From Lysobacter sp. (GTDB lineage Bacteria > Pseudomonadota > Gammaproteobacteria > Xanthomonadales > Xanthomonadaceae): DNA of 64,000 nucleotides. The position numbers and the translations under genes were made by a program. Each line of letters begins with the position of its first letter. Position 1 is the stretch's first letter. The stretch spans positions 310,001 through 374,000 of the forward strand of contig DAHUXS010000013.1 of assembly GCA_027306995.1 (NCBI GenBank), written 5' to 3'. Under the pieces are notes generated by a model. It made no database searches. It had not been told where the DNA came from and saw only the letters and a program-made list of their open reading frames with translations. This document shows positions 18,229 to 26,234 of the stretch, one piece after another.

Positions 18229-19739
18229 TGAAGCCAACCACCGTCCTGGCCCGCATGAAGGCCACTACCCTCGCCGTCCTGTTGCTTGCCGCATTGCCGC
18301 TGTCGGTGCATGCCGATGACGACTACGCAGTCGGCAGTTACGTCCCCGAAACCGATCCGCTGGTCGTGCGCAAGCTCGAGCAATGGCAGGACTGGAAATT
18401 CGGTTTCATGATGCACTGGGGCGCGTACAGCCAATGGGGCGTGGTCGAATCGTGGTCGATCTGCTCCGAAGACGTCGACTGGTGCGGTCCGCCCAAGCAC
18501 AACGCGTTCACCGCGAAATACGCCAACGATTACGTCGGCTACAAGCAGGCCTACGAGAAGCTGCCCACGACCTTCAACCCGGTGAAATTCGACCCGGGCA
18601 AGTGGGCAAGCATCGCCAAGGATGCCGGCACGAAATACGTCGTGTTCACCACCAAGCACCACGACGGCTTCTCGATGTTCGATACCCGGCAGAGCGACTA
18701 CAAGATCACCGCCGCCAACGTGCCTTTCCACGCCAATCCCCGCGCCAACGTGGTGAAGGAAGTCTTCGGCGCGTTCCGCAAGCAGGGTTTCGGCATCGGC
18801 GCCTATTTCTCCAAGGCCGACTGGCACAATCCGTATTACTGGTGGCCGCGTTTCGCCACGCCCAATCGCTACGCCAATTACGACACCCGCAAATATCCGC
18901 AACGCTGGCAGGAATTCGTCAAATTCACCCATGCCCAGATCGACGAACTGACCGGTGGCGCCTATGGTCCGATCGACATCCTGTGGCTGGATGCCGGCTG
19001 GGTGCGCGCACCACGTCCCGACGACAACAAGAATCTCACCGGGATCGACGGATTCCGCCAGGGCCCGGAAGACATCGACATGCCGGGACTGGCGAAGATC
19101 GCGCGCGACAACCAGCCGGGGCTGATCGTCGTCGATCGCGCGGTCGGCGGCCGCTACGAGAACTACCGCACGCCCGAACAGAAAGTTCCGGACAAGCCGC
19201 TGCCGTATCCGTGGGAAACCTGCATGACGCTGGGCGATTCCTGGTCGTTCGCGGCGCACGACAACTACAAGAGCGCACGCAAGGTCGTGCACTTGCTGGT
19301 GGATGTCGTCGCCAAGGGCGGCAACTTCCTGCTCAACGTCGGCCCCGACGGCAATGGCGAACTGCCGCCGGAAGCGGTGAAACGCCTGCATCAGATTGGC
19401 CAATGGATGCACGTCAACGGCGAGGCGATCTACGCCAGTCGTGCGGTCGCGCCCTATAGCAGCGGCAAGTTCCGCTATACACGCCTGCGCGACGGCAGCG
19501 CCTATGCGATCTATCTGCCCGACGACGACGAACAACAACTCCCCGCGACGTTGAAGATTCCTGGTCCGTCGCCGGCAGCTGGCGCACAAGTGCGCTTGCT
19601 CGGCAGCACTGCCTCCCTGGCGTGGACGCGCGATGGCGATGCCACCGTCGTCGCCGTTCCCGAGGAGGTGCGGACTAAAACTTCAGGCGCGTATGCCTGG
19701 GCATTCCGCCTGCCCGGCGCAGCAACGCAATCCCATTGA
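18225..19739 (+). CDS. GH29 alpha-L-fucosidase, secreted (second of operon)
   Basis: A 504-residue GH29 enzyme with a signal peptide (AVLLLAALPLSVHA, about 14-30). Motifs include KFGFMMHWGAYSQWG, TTKHHDGFSMFDT and IDILWLDAGWVRA, where Asp256 should be the nucleophile; the usual Phe before it is Leu. An insertion rich in Trp, Cys and Tyr (EDVDWCGPPKHNAF) near residue 87 is absent from the preceding paralogue and may shape substrate choice. Translation may begin at either of two adjacent ATGs (18225 or 18228). It is coupled to both neighbours. Confidence 0.93.
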   Translation: MMKPTTVLARMKATTLAVLLLAALPLSVHADDDYAVGSYVPETDPLVVRKLEQWQDWKFGFMMHWGAYSQWGVVESWSICSEDVDWCGPPKHNAFTAKYANDYVGYKQAYEKLPTTFNPVKFDPGKWASIAKDAGTKYVVFTTKHHDGFSMFDTRQSDYKITAANVPFHANPRANVVKEVFGAFRKQGFGIGAYFSKADWHNPYYWWPRFATPNRYANYDTRKYPQRWQEFVKFTHAQIDELTGGAYGPIDILWLDAGWVRAPRPDDNKNLTGIDGFRQGPEDIDMPGLAKIARDNQPGLIVVDRAVGGRYENYRTPEQKVPDKPLPYPWETCMTLGDSWSFAAHDNYKSARKVVHLLVDVVAKGGNFLLNVGPDGNGELPPEAVKRLHQIGQWMHVNGEAIYASRAVAPYSSGKFRYTRLRDGSAYAIYLPDDDEQQLPATLKIPGPSPAAGAQVRLLGSTASLAWTRDGDATVVAVPEEVRTKTSGAYAWAFRLPGAATQSH

Positions 19740-21391
19740 TGACGACGACGATGCGAACCCCTCTCCTCTCCGGCGCCGTGCTATGCGTCGTCTTGGCGGC
19801 ATCCGCACTGGCCGCCGACGCGCCGGCGCGTTTCAACGACGGCCACGACGATCCGCGCACCTCCTATCCGGTGCTCAGCCGCGACGGCGACGGCGCCTGC
19901 ACGGTCGAAGTCCTCCAGCATGGCTTCGACAGTTTCGATCCCGCGCGCGCCACGCTGGATGCGTCGCGCCAGTGCCCGGGGCCGTGGTCGAAAGTGGTGC
20001 TCGTGCTGGACGGCAAGGTCAAGGGGCGCCAGTACGACCGCATCGGCGACATCGAGATCGGCGGCGTCACCGTGCTGCGCACCAGTACGCCGGAACCGTC
20101 ACGACAGGGCATCGCCTGGCAGGTGCAGAAGGACGTCAGCGATTACGCGCCATTGTTCACGCGCGTCCAACCGGTGGAGATGCATCTCGGCAACGTCGTC
20201 AACGCCACCTATACCGGTGTCTTCGACGTGCGCGTCGCGCTGAAGTTCTATCCCGTCGCAGCCAACCATCCGGCAATCGCCAGCGCCGACATGGTGATGC
20301 CGCTCGACGGCCTGCACGAGGATGGTCGCGACACCGTCGGCAACTTCGTGCTGCCGGGCAATGCCGAACGACTGGTCGCCGAGGTCTACGCGACCGGCTC
20401 GGGTGGCGGCTGCGAGGAATTCTGGTACTACGCGACACCGGTGAAGAAGGATTATTTCTGCCGCGCCGAACAGGGTCCGTATCGCGAGGTGCAGGTCTTG
20501 CTCGATGGTCGCCTGGTCGGCGTCGCCGCGCCTTATCCGCACATCTATACCGGCGGCTGGAGCAATCCCTATCTGTGGTACGCGATTCCGTCGCCGCGCG
20601 CCTTCGACATCCACCCGCTGCGCTATGAACTGACCCCGTTCATCGCGCTGGCCAATGACGGCAAACCGCATGCATTGCGCCTGCAGGTCGCCGGCCTCAC
20701 CGAAGGTCGCGAGGGTTGGAAGCTGCTGCCCAGCCTGCATGTCTGGCGCGATGCCGGCAGTACGCGCACACGCGGCGAGCTGGTCACGCTTGAAGCCGGC
20801 CAGGCGACGCTGAAGAACGATGTCGACGAACGCGACGAGAATGCGCAAACGCTGCAGTCGCGTTGGCAGCATCGGTTCCTCGCACGCGGTCGCGTCATCA
20901 CTTCGCATGGCGTGGTGGAAACAACGGTCGAACGCACGCTCGAGGGACGCGTCGGCCATCGCTGGACCAAGGTCGAGGATGGCGACGACCATCTCGACGC
21001 CGATTGGCGTGATCGAGAAACGATCACCCGCTTGCAACGCGGGAGAAAGGACAGCGATACGAACGACCAGCGCTTCGGACTGGTCGGTGGCATCGGTACC
21101 CGCGATGTCGGCGGCCAGCCGCGCCTGACCACGATCATTTCCATCCACGATGATGCCGATCGCGAAACACGGCATGGCGCGATGACCAGCACGCGCCAGA
21201 CCCGCGATCGTTTCGAGGGCAACGCCGGCTACTTCACCAAGCTCGCACGCGACCAGCGCGATGCGACGGCCAGCACCCGCCAGGACTATCGTGCTGCGAA
21301 CAGCGACGGCAGCTGTTTCCAGCGCACCCTGGTGAGTCGCAATGGTCGCTTCACCAGGGATGACAGCGCGGACTGTACAAAGACGCATTGA
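19739..21391 (+). CDS. Plant PNGase A-like peptide-N4-(N-acetylglucosaminyl)asparagine amidase
   Basis: A protein of about 550 residues with a signal peptide (LLSGAVLCVVLAASALA). It resembles the peptide-N-glycosidase A family first described in plants and also known as acid-active PNGases of some Acidobacteria and Xanthomonadales. Supporting stretches are CTVEVLQHGFDSF, GPWSKVVLVLDGKVKGRQYDR with IGGVTVLRTSTPEPS, and HIYTGGWSNPYLWYAIPSP. Such enzymes cut intact N-glycans from asparagine, and unlike PNGase F they tolerate core alpha-1,3-fucose. The start ATG overlaps the previous stop; ATG 19751 is an alternative. Placement among fucosidases supports a plant N-glycan role. No catalytic residues were assigned. 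Confidence 0.82.
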   Translation: MTTTMRTPLLSGAVLCVVLAASALAADAPARFNDGHDDPRTSYPVLSRDGDGACTVEVLQHGFDSFDPARATLDASRQCPGPWSKVVLVLDGKVKGRQYDRIGDIEIGGVTVLRTSTPEPSRQGIAWQVQKDVSDYAPLFTRVQPVEMHLGNVVNATYTGVFDVRVALKFYPVAANHPAIASADMVMPLDGLHEDGRDTVGNFVLPGNAERLVAEVYATGSGGGCEEFWYYATPVKKDYFCRAEQGPYREVQVLLDGRLVGVAAPYPHIYTGGWSNPYLWYAIPSPRAFDIHPLRYELTPFIALANDGKPHALRLQVAGLTEGREGWKLLPSLHVWRDAGSTRTRGELVTLEAGQATLKNDVDERDENAQTLQSRWQHRFLARGRVITSHGVVETTVERTLEGRVGHRWTKVEDGDDHLDADWRDRETITRLQRGRKDSDTNDQRFGLVGGIGTRDVGGQPRLTTIISIHDDADRETRHGAMTSTRQTRDRFEGNAGYFTKLARDQRDATASTRQDYRAANSDGSCFQRTLVSRNGRFTRDDSADCTKTH

Positions 21392-21401
21392 CGGAGCCGC
21401 C

Positions 21402-22829
21402 ATGAACGCTCGCGGATTCACTCGCCGGAATTTCCTCGCTTCCCTCGGGGCAGGCGGACTGGTGGCCGCACTGCCGACGCACGCCAAGGGTACTATCGCT
21501 TCGGCAATGCGTCCGCGCCCGACCGCATCGCAACTGGCATGGCAGCGCGAGGAACTGGCGATGTTCGTGCACTTCGGCATGAACACCTTCAGCGATCGCG
21601 AATGGGGCGATGGTCGCGAAGACCCGCGCACGTTCGCGCCGGCGCAACTGGATGCCCGGCAATGGGCACGGACGGCGAAACAGGCCGGTTTCCGCAGCAT
21701 GATCCTCACGGCAAAACACCACGACGGCTTCTGCCTGTGGCCGAGCGCAACGACATCACATACGGTGGCGGCGAGCCCGTGGCGCGATGGCCGCGGCGAC
21801 CTGGTGCGCGAGTTCACCGACGCCTGTCGCGCGGAAGGCTTGCGTGCCGGGGTCTACCTGTCGCCGTGGGATCGCAATCATCCGGCGTATGGCCAGGGAC
21901 AGGCCTACAACGACATCTATATCGCCCAGCTCACGGAACTGCTGACGCACTACGGCCCGCTGTTCGAGCTGTGGTTCGACGGCGCCAATGGCGAAGGCCC
22001 GAACGGTCGTCACCAGCAGTACGACTGGGCGCGTATCCACGCCACCGTACGCAAGCTGCAACCCGATGCGGTGATGTTCTCCGATGCCGGTCCCGACCTG
22101 CGCTGGGTCGGAAACGAGAGCGGCAGCGCCGGCGTCGTCAACTGGAGCACGGTCGATCCCGCGCGCGTGCCTGCACCCGGCGCCAACGATCCGTGGACCA
22201 CCGAAGCGCTGCAGCAAGGCGATCCCGACGGCGCGATCTGGCGTCCGGCGGAAACCGACGTCTCGATCCGGCCCGGCTGGTTCTGGCATGCGAACGAAGC
22301 GGCCAAGGTGCGCTCACCCGACAACCTGCTCGGGCTGTATTTCAGTTCGGTCGGCCGCAACAGCAAGCTATTGCTTAATGTCCCGCCGAATCGCGAGGGA
22401 CTGATCGACGCGCCCGATCTCGCCGCGCTCGAGGGTTTTCGCGCCCGCCGCGATGGAATATTCGCGCACGACCTGATGCGCGGCGCCAAGATCGCCACGC
22501 AGATGCAAGCGCACGACGGCCGCTTGGAATTCGAGCTGCCTTCCTCCGTGGAATTCGACGTGATCCGCCTGGAAGAAGACATCGCGCATGGGCAGGCGAT
22601 CGCCGGCTACCGCCTGCAAGCCCACGACGGCGGCGCTTGGCGCACGCTCCACTGGGGCGGCACCATCGGCAATGCGCGGTTGGCACGCATCGCGCCGACC
22701 CGTGCGCGGAGACTGCGCCTGCTGATCGATTTCGCCTACGCCAGTCCGCGCATCGCGCGGGTCGCGTTGTTCCGCGATCCGCGTACCTCTGGCATGGGAC
22801 GACGCGTCGACGACCACGGCGCGGACTGA
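21402..22829 (+). CDS. GH29-B-type alpha-L-fucosidase with Tat signal
   Basis: A 475-residue fucosidase. Its N-terminus RRNFLASLGAGGL is a twin-arginine export signal, unlike the Sec signals of its paralogues. The motifs FVHFGMNTFSDREWGDG, AKHHDGFCLWPS, YLSPWDRNHP and LFELWFDGANGEGP are those of subfamily GH29-B, which prefers alpha-1,3/1,4 linkages; Asp193 is the expected nucleophile. A beta-rich C-terminal domain follows (about 370-475). The start was placed at 21402, after ACGGAGCC, because it gives the Tat signal at the N-terminus. Removal of the core alpha-1,3-fucose of plant N-glycans is a reasonable inference. The gene is convergent with GH3. Confidence 0.9.
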   Translation: MNARGFTRRNFLASLGAGGLVAALPTHAKGTIASAMRPRPTASQLAWQREELAMFVHFGMNTFSDREWGDGREDPRTFAPAQLDARQWARTAKQAGFRSMILTAKHHDGFCLWPSATTSHTVAASPWRDGRGDLVREFTDACRAEGLRAGVYLSPWDRNHPAYGQGQAYNDIYIAQLTELLTHYGPLFELWFDGANGEGPNGRHQQYDWARIHATVRKLQPDAVMFSDAGPDLRWVGNESGSAGVVNWSTVDPARVPAPGANDPWTTEALQQGDPDGAIWRPAETDVSIRPGWFWHANEAAKVRSPDNLLGLYFSSVGRNSKLLLNVPPNREGLIDAPDLAALEGFRARRDGIFAHDLMRGAKIATQMQAHDGRLEFELPSSVEFDVIRLEEDIAHGQAIAGYRLQAHDGGAWRTLHWGGTIGNARLARIAPTRARRLRLLIDFAYASPRIARVALFRDPRTSGMGRRVDDHGAD

Positions 22830-22836
22830 GCGCCGT

Positions 22837-25296
22837 TCATTCGACGATTTCGAATTCTCCCTGCTGGCGAATATCGTCCGAGGCCGAACCGACCATCACC
22901 CGGAACATGCCGGGTTCGACCACCCGCTGCATCTTTCGGTTCAACAGCGCAAGATCAGTCGGCTTCAGGGTGAAACGGATCGTGCGCGTTTCGCCCGGCG
23001 CCAGGTGCACGCGCTCGAAGCCGCGCAGGTTCTTTTCGTAGGTGGTGACCGAACTCACCACGTCGCGCGTGTACAGCTGCACCACTTCGTCGCCGGCGCG
23101 CGCGCCGCTGTTGCGCACGTCAACCACCACGTCGACATTGCCGCCATTGCGTTGCTTCGCCGGCGTGATCCGCAAATTGTCGTAGGCGAAGGTGGTGTAG
23201 CTCAGGCCATGGCCGAAGTTGTAGAGCGCGCCGTTGACGCGCGAACGCTCGCCCTCCCATTGCGCATTCGGCTTGGTCGGGAAGTTGAAGGGAATCTGTC
23301 CCGCAGTCTTGGGGAATGTCACCGTCAGCTTGCCGCCCGGGTTGTAATCGCCGAACAGGGCATCGGCCACCGCGGTGCCGCCCTGGTTGCCCGGGAACCA
23401 CGCCTCGAGGATCGCCGGCACATGCGCGTCGGCCCAGTTCACCGACATCGGCCGGCCATTGATCAACACCAGCACCACCGGTGTTCCGGTCGCGGCCACC
23501 GCTTCAAGCAAGGCTTCCTGGCGTCCGGGCAGGTCCAGGCTGGTACGGCTGCGGCTTTCGCCGACCGTGCGGCGACCATCGCCCAGCACCACGACCGCGA
23601 CATCCGCGCCTTTCGCCGCGCGCACCGCCTCGTCGATGCCGGCCTGCTCTTCCGCCGTCAACGGTTCCGGCAGGATTTCGATCGAAGGCCAGTTCTTGCC
23701 GGCGATCTCCACGCCTTTCGCATACCGCACATCGACACCTGGACCGAGTTTCGTGGCGATGCCTTCGCGCACGCTGATGGCATGCCCGCCCGAGGGACCG
23801 TACTGGCGATGCGCATAACTCGCGTCGTCGGCATTGGGCCCAATCACCGCGATCGTCTTCAAGCCCTTGCGCAGCGGTAGTGCGCCGTCCTTGTTCTTGA
23901 GCAGCACCAGGCTTTCGCGCGCGGCGCGCAATGCCAGCGCGCGATCCTCCTCGGTGTCGACCTTTGCCCGCGCGGCCTTCGCATCGCCGATATAGGGATG
24001 ATCGAACAGGCCGAGCATGAACTTCACCCGCAGCACGTCGCGCACGCGCGTATCGATCGTGGCCATCGGCAACTTGCCTTCACGCACCAACGCGCGCAAC
24101 GGCGTCAGGTAAACCTCCGGCGGAGTGAAGGTCGTGCGCACATTCAATCCAGCATCCACCGCCTGGCGCACCGCTTCCTTGTAATCGCCGGCGACCGCGT
24201 GCTTGCTGTGCAGGAACTCGACCGCGTCGCTGTCCGAGACCACATAGCCGCGGAAGCCGAACTCCTTGCGCAGGCGATCGCTGAGCCAGTACTTGCTCCC
24301 GGTGATCGGCACCCCGTCGTAATCGTTGTACGAGCTCATCACCCCGAGCAGTCCGGCCTCGCGGATCGCGGCCTCGAACGGCGGCAGCAACACGTCCTCG
24401 ACCTCTCGTGGCGCGACCTGCGGATCGGTGCGGGCGTCGCCTTCGCGCGCGCCCTTGTTGGCGCTGTACACGGCGAAGTGCTTGGCCGTCGAAGCGATCC
24501 GGTGGTCGCGCTGCATGCCCTGCACCATCGCCACGCCCATGCGCGATGCGAGGAAAGGATCCTCGCCATACGATTCTTCGGTGCGTCCCCAACGCTGGTC
24601 GCGCACCACGTCGAGTACCGGCGCGTAGATGTTGGTGTAGCCAAGTGCGCGCGCTTCGATCGCCATCACCCCGCCGATGCGTCCGGCCAGCTCCGGATCC
24701 CAGGTATGGCCGACGCCGAGTTCCGACGGAAAGTTGGTACTGAATGCCGACGGTACGCCACGCAGGCCTTCGTTGGTGAAATCGGCGGGAATGCCCAGTC
24801 GCGTCTGCTCGATGAAGAAGCGCTGGACTTGGTCCATCGCCCACACGTGCTTATCGAAATCGAGGGCGTACTGCGACTTCGCGCCATCGCCGTGTTCGTT
24901 GCCGTCGCCGAAGGCATTGAGGTGCTCGTCGATGTTGGCGATGCCGTCCTTCCACGGCTGCTGTTTCCAGCGCAGGGTCGGCAGCTCGTCGTCGAGTACG
25001 CGCCCGTAGCCGTACAGCGTGACCATTTGCGCGGTCTTCTCGTCCACCGTCATCCGCGCGAGCAGGTCGTCGATGCGGGCGTCGATCGGTGCGGCCGGAT
25101 CCTCGTACACGTCCTTGCGACCGTTCTTGTCGAGGTCGATCCAGCCCGGGTGGTACAACTCCGGGCGTGGCGCGAACGCGACTGGCCCCGGAGTCTGGGC
25201 CGAGGCGGCGACAGCACCGACCAATGCTGTAACCAAGGCGGTGATCCGCAGAGCGGAATTCGAGCAATTCAGGGGGAGACAGGGATTCATCGGCAT
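22837..25296 (-). CDS. GH3 glycosidase, secreted; candidate core beta-1,2-xylosidase
   Basis: An 819-residue family 3 enzyme: signal peptide (about 1-33), an N-terminal barrel with LGIPADFTNEGLRG, KHFAVYSANKGAREG and YVVSDSDAVEFL (nucleophile Asp355), an alpha/beta sandwich with VVVLGDGRRTVGESRSR, and a fibronectin III-like C-terminus (NFGHGLSYTTFAYDNL...). GH3 covers beta-glucosidases, beta-xylosidases and hexosaminidases. In Xanthomonas and gut Bacteroides, GH3 beta-1,2-xylosidases occur in plant N-glycan loci. The FadR-type operator 33 bases before its ATG and the PNGase and fucosidase neighbours favour that role here, but a beta-glucosidase cannot be excluded. Confidence 0.88.
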   Translation of the reverse strand: MPMNPCLPLNCSNSALRITALVTALVGAVAASAQTPGPVAFAPRPELYHPGWIDLDKNGRKDVYEDPAAPIDARIDDLLARMTVDEKTAQMVTLYGYGRVLDDELPTLRWKQQPWKDGIANIDEHLNAFGDGNEHGDGAKSQYALDFDKHVWAMDQVQRFFIEQTRLGIPADFTNEGLRGVPSAFSTNFPSELGVGHTWDPELAGRIGGVMAIEARALGYTNIYAPVLDVVRDQRWGRTEESYGEDPFLASRMGVAMVQGMQRDHRIASTAKHFAVYSANKGAREGDARTDPQVAPREVEDVLLPPFEAAIREAGLLGVMSSYNDYDGVPITGSKYWLSDRLRKEFGFRGYVVSDSDAVEFLHSKHAVAGDYKEAVRQAVDAGLNVRTTFTPPEVYLTPLRALVREGKLPMATIDTRVRDVLRVKFMLGLFDHPYIGDAKAARAKVDTEEDRALALRAARESLVLLKNKDGALPLRKGLKTIAVIGPNADDASYAHRQYGPSGGHAISVREGIATKLGPGVDVRYAKGVEIAGKNWPSIEILPEPLTAEEQAGIDEAVRAAKGADVAVVVLGDGRRTVGESRSRTSLDLPGRQEALLEAVAATGTPVVLVLINGRPMSVNWADAHVPAILEAWFPGNQGGTAVADALFGDYNPGGKLTVTFPKTAGQIPFNFPTKPNAQWEGERSRVNGALYNFGHGLSYTTFAYDNLRITPAKQRNGGNVDVVVDVRNSGARAGDEVVQLYTRDVVSSVTTYEKNLRGFERVHLAPGETRTIRFTLKPTDLALLNRKMQRVVEPGMFRVMVGSASDDIRQQGEFEIVE

Positions 25297-25329
25297 CCGG
25301 AACGCTGGGACTTACTCAACCTTAACATT

Positions 25330-25340
25330 TGGTCCAACCA
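25330..25340. promoter_or_regulatory. FadR-type (GntR) operator before GH3
   Basis: TGGTCCAACCA, read as TGGTTGGACCA on the minus strand, directly follows a -10-like TAAAAT (25346-25341) facing GH3. The layout is the same as at 16810-16826. The distance to the GH3 ATG is 33 bases. Confidence 0.75.
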
Positions 25341-25420
25341 ATTTTAGGGCTGCAGGCCCTGGAAACGCTGATTTCCCCATCCGAAGCATTGTGGATTCGC
25401 CCGAATTACTATAGGTTCAT

Positions 25421-25431
25421 TGGTTGGACCT
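25421..25431. promoter_or_regulatory. FadR-type (GntR) operator before the fucose operon, one mismatch
   Basis: TGGTTGGACCT matches TGGT-N3-ACCA except for the last base. It lies between a possible promoter (TTGTGG at 25389-25394; TACTAT at 25407-25412) and the start codon of the first fucose-catabolism gene 12 bases later. Confidence 0.65.
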
Positions 25432-25443
25432 TTTGGAATGCAT

Positions 25444-26211
25444 ATGCGACTTCGAGGCAAACGGGCACTGGTGACCGCGGCGGGCCAGGGCATCGGCCGG
25501 GCGACCGCCCTCGCCTTCATCCGCGAAGGTGCCCAGGTGATCGCCGCCGACATCAACCAGGACGCGCTGAACGCACTGGCGGCGGAGGCCGGTCCGGCGC
25601 TCACCCCGCTGTGGCTGGACGTGACCGATATCGAAGCGATCGCCGCGTTCGCCGCCAAGCACGCCGACGCGACCTCCGCGCTGGACGTGTTGTGCAATGG
25701 CGCCGGCTTCGTCCACAGCGGCAGCATCCTCGACGCCAGCGACGACGAGTGGAACTTCGCGTGGCGGCTCAACGTCGATGCGATGTTCCACCTCATCCGC
25801 GCCTTGCTCCCCGGCATGCTGGCCCGCGGCAGCGGCTCGATCATCAACGTCGCCTCGGTCGCGTCCAGCATCAAGGGCGTGCCCAATCGCTTCATCTACG
25901 GCACCACCAAGGCGGCGGTGATCGGTTTGACCAAGGCGGTCGCGGCGGATTTCGTTGGTCGCGGCATCCGCTGCAACGCGATCTGCCCGGGCACGGTGGA
26001 ATCGCCGTCGTTGCAGCAACGCATCGCCGAACAGGCGCAGGCCCAGGGTGCGACCACCGGCGCGGTGCACGCCGCGTTCGTCGCGCGCCAGCCAATGGGA
26101 CGCCTTGGCACGCCGGAGGAAATCGCCGCGCTCGCGGTCTATCTTGCCAGCGACGAATCGGCGTTCACCACCGGCACCACGCACGTGATCGACGGCGGCT
26201 GGATCAATTGA
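25444..26211 (+). CDS. SDR oxidoreductase, probable 2-keto-3-deoxy-L-fuconate dehydrogenase
   Basis: A 255-residue short-chain dehydrogenase with cofactor motif TAAGQGIG (about 10-17), CNGAGF and the catalytic pair Tyr152/Lys156 (YGTTK). The C-terminal half (RCNAICPGTVESPSLQQRI, RLGTPEEIAALAVYLASDES) closely resembles the Xanthomonas enzyme that oxidises 2-keto-3-deoxy-L-fuconate to 2,4-diketo-3-deoxy-L-fuconate with NAD+. It is first in the nine-gene fucose operon. The start was set at the ATG with GGAATG before it; ATG 25438, two codons upstream, is equally possible. Confidence 0.85.
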   Translation: MRLRGKRALVTAAGQGIGRATALAFIREGAQVIAADINQDALNALAAEAGPALTPLWLDVTDIEAIAAFAAKHADATSALDVLCNGAGFVHSGSILDASDDEWNFAWRLNVDAMFHLIRALLPGMLARGSGSIINVASVASSIKGVPNRFIYGTTKAAVIGLTKAVAADFVGRGIRCNAICPGTVESPSLQQRIAEQAQAQGATTGAVHAAFVARQPMGRLGTPEEIAALAVYLASDESAFTTGTTHVIDGGWIN

Positions 26212-26234
26212 TTGCTGGCATTACGGGGGTTCGT

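Noticed and set aside
25346-25360. AGGGC-TGCAG-GCCCT palindrome as a third operator in the GH3/SDR spacer
   Set aside because: It occurs once, is GC-rich and matches neither regulon motif, so it cannot be separated from chance.
25329-26234. Fusion of the upstream open frame to the GH29 gene at 26235
   Set aside because: The extra 302 codons lie out of frame over the SDR gene; a ribosome-binding site and signal peptide mark the internal ATG as the true start.
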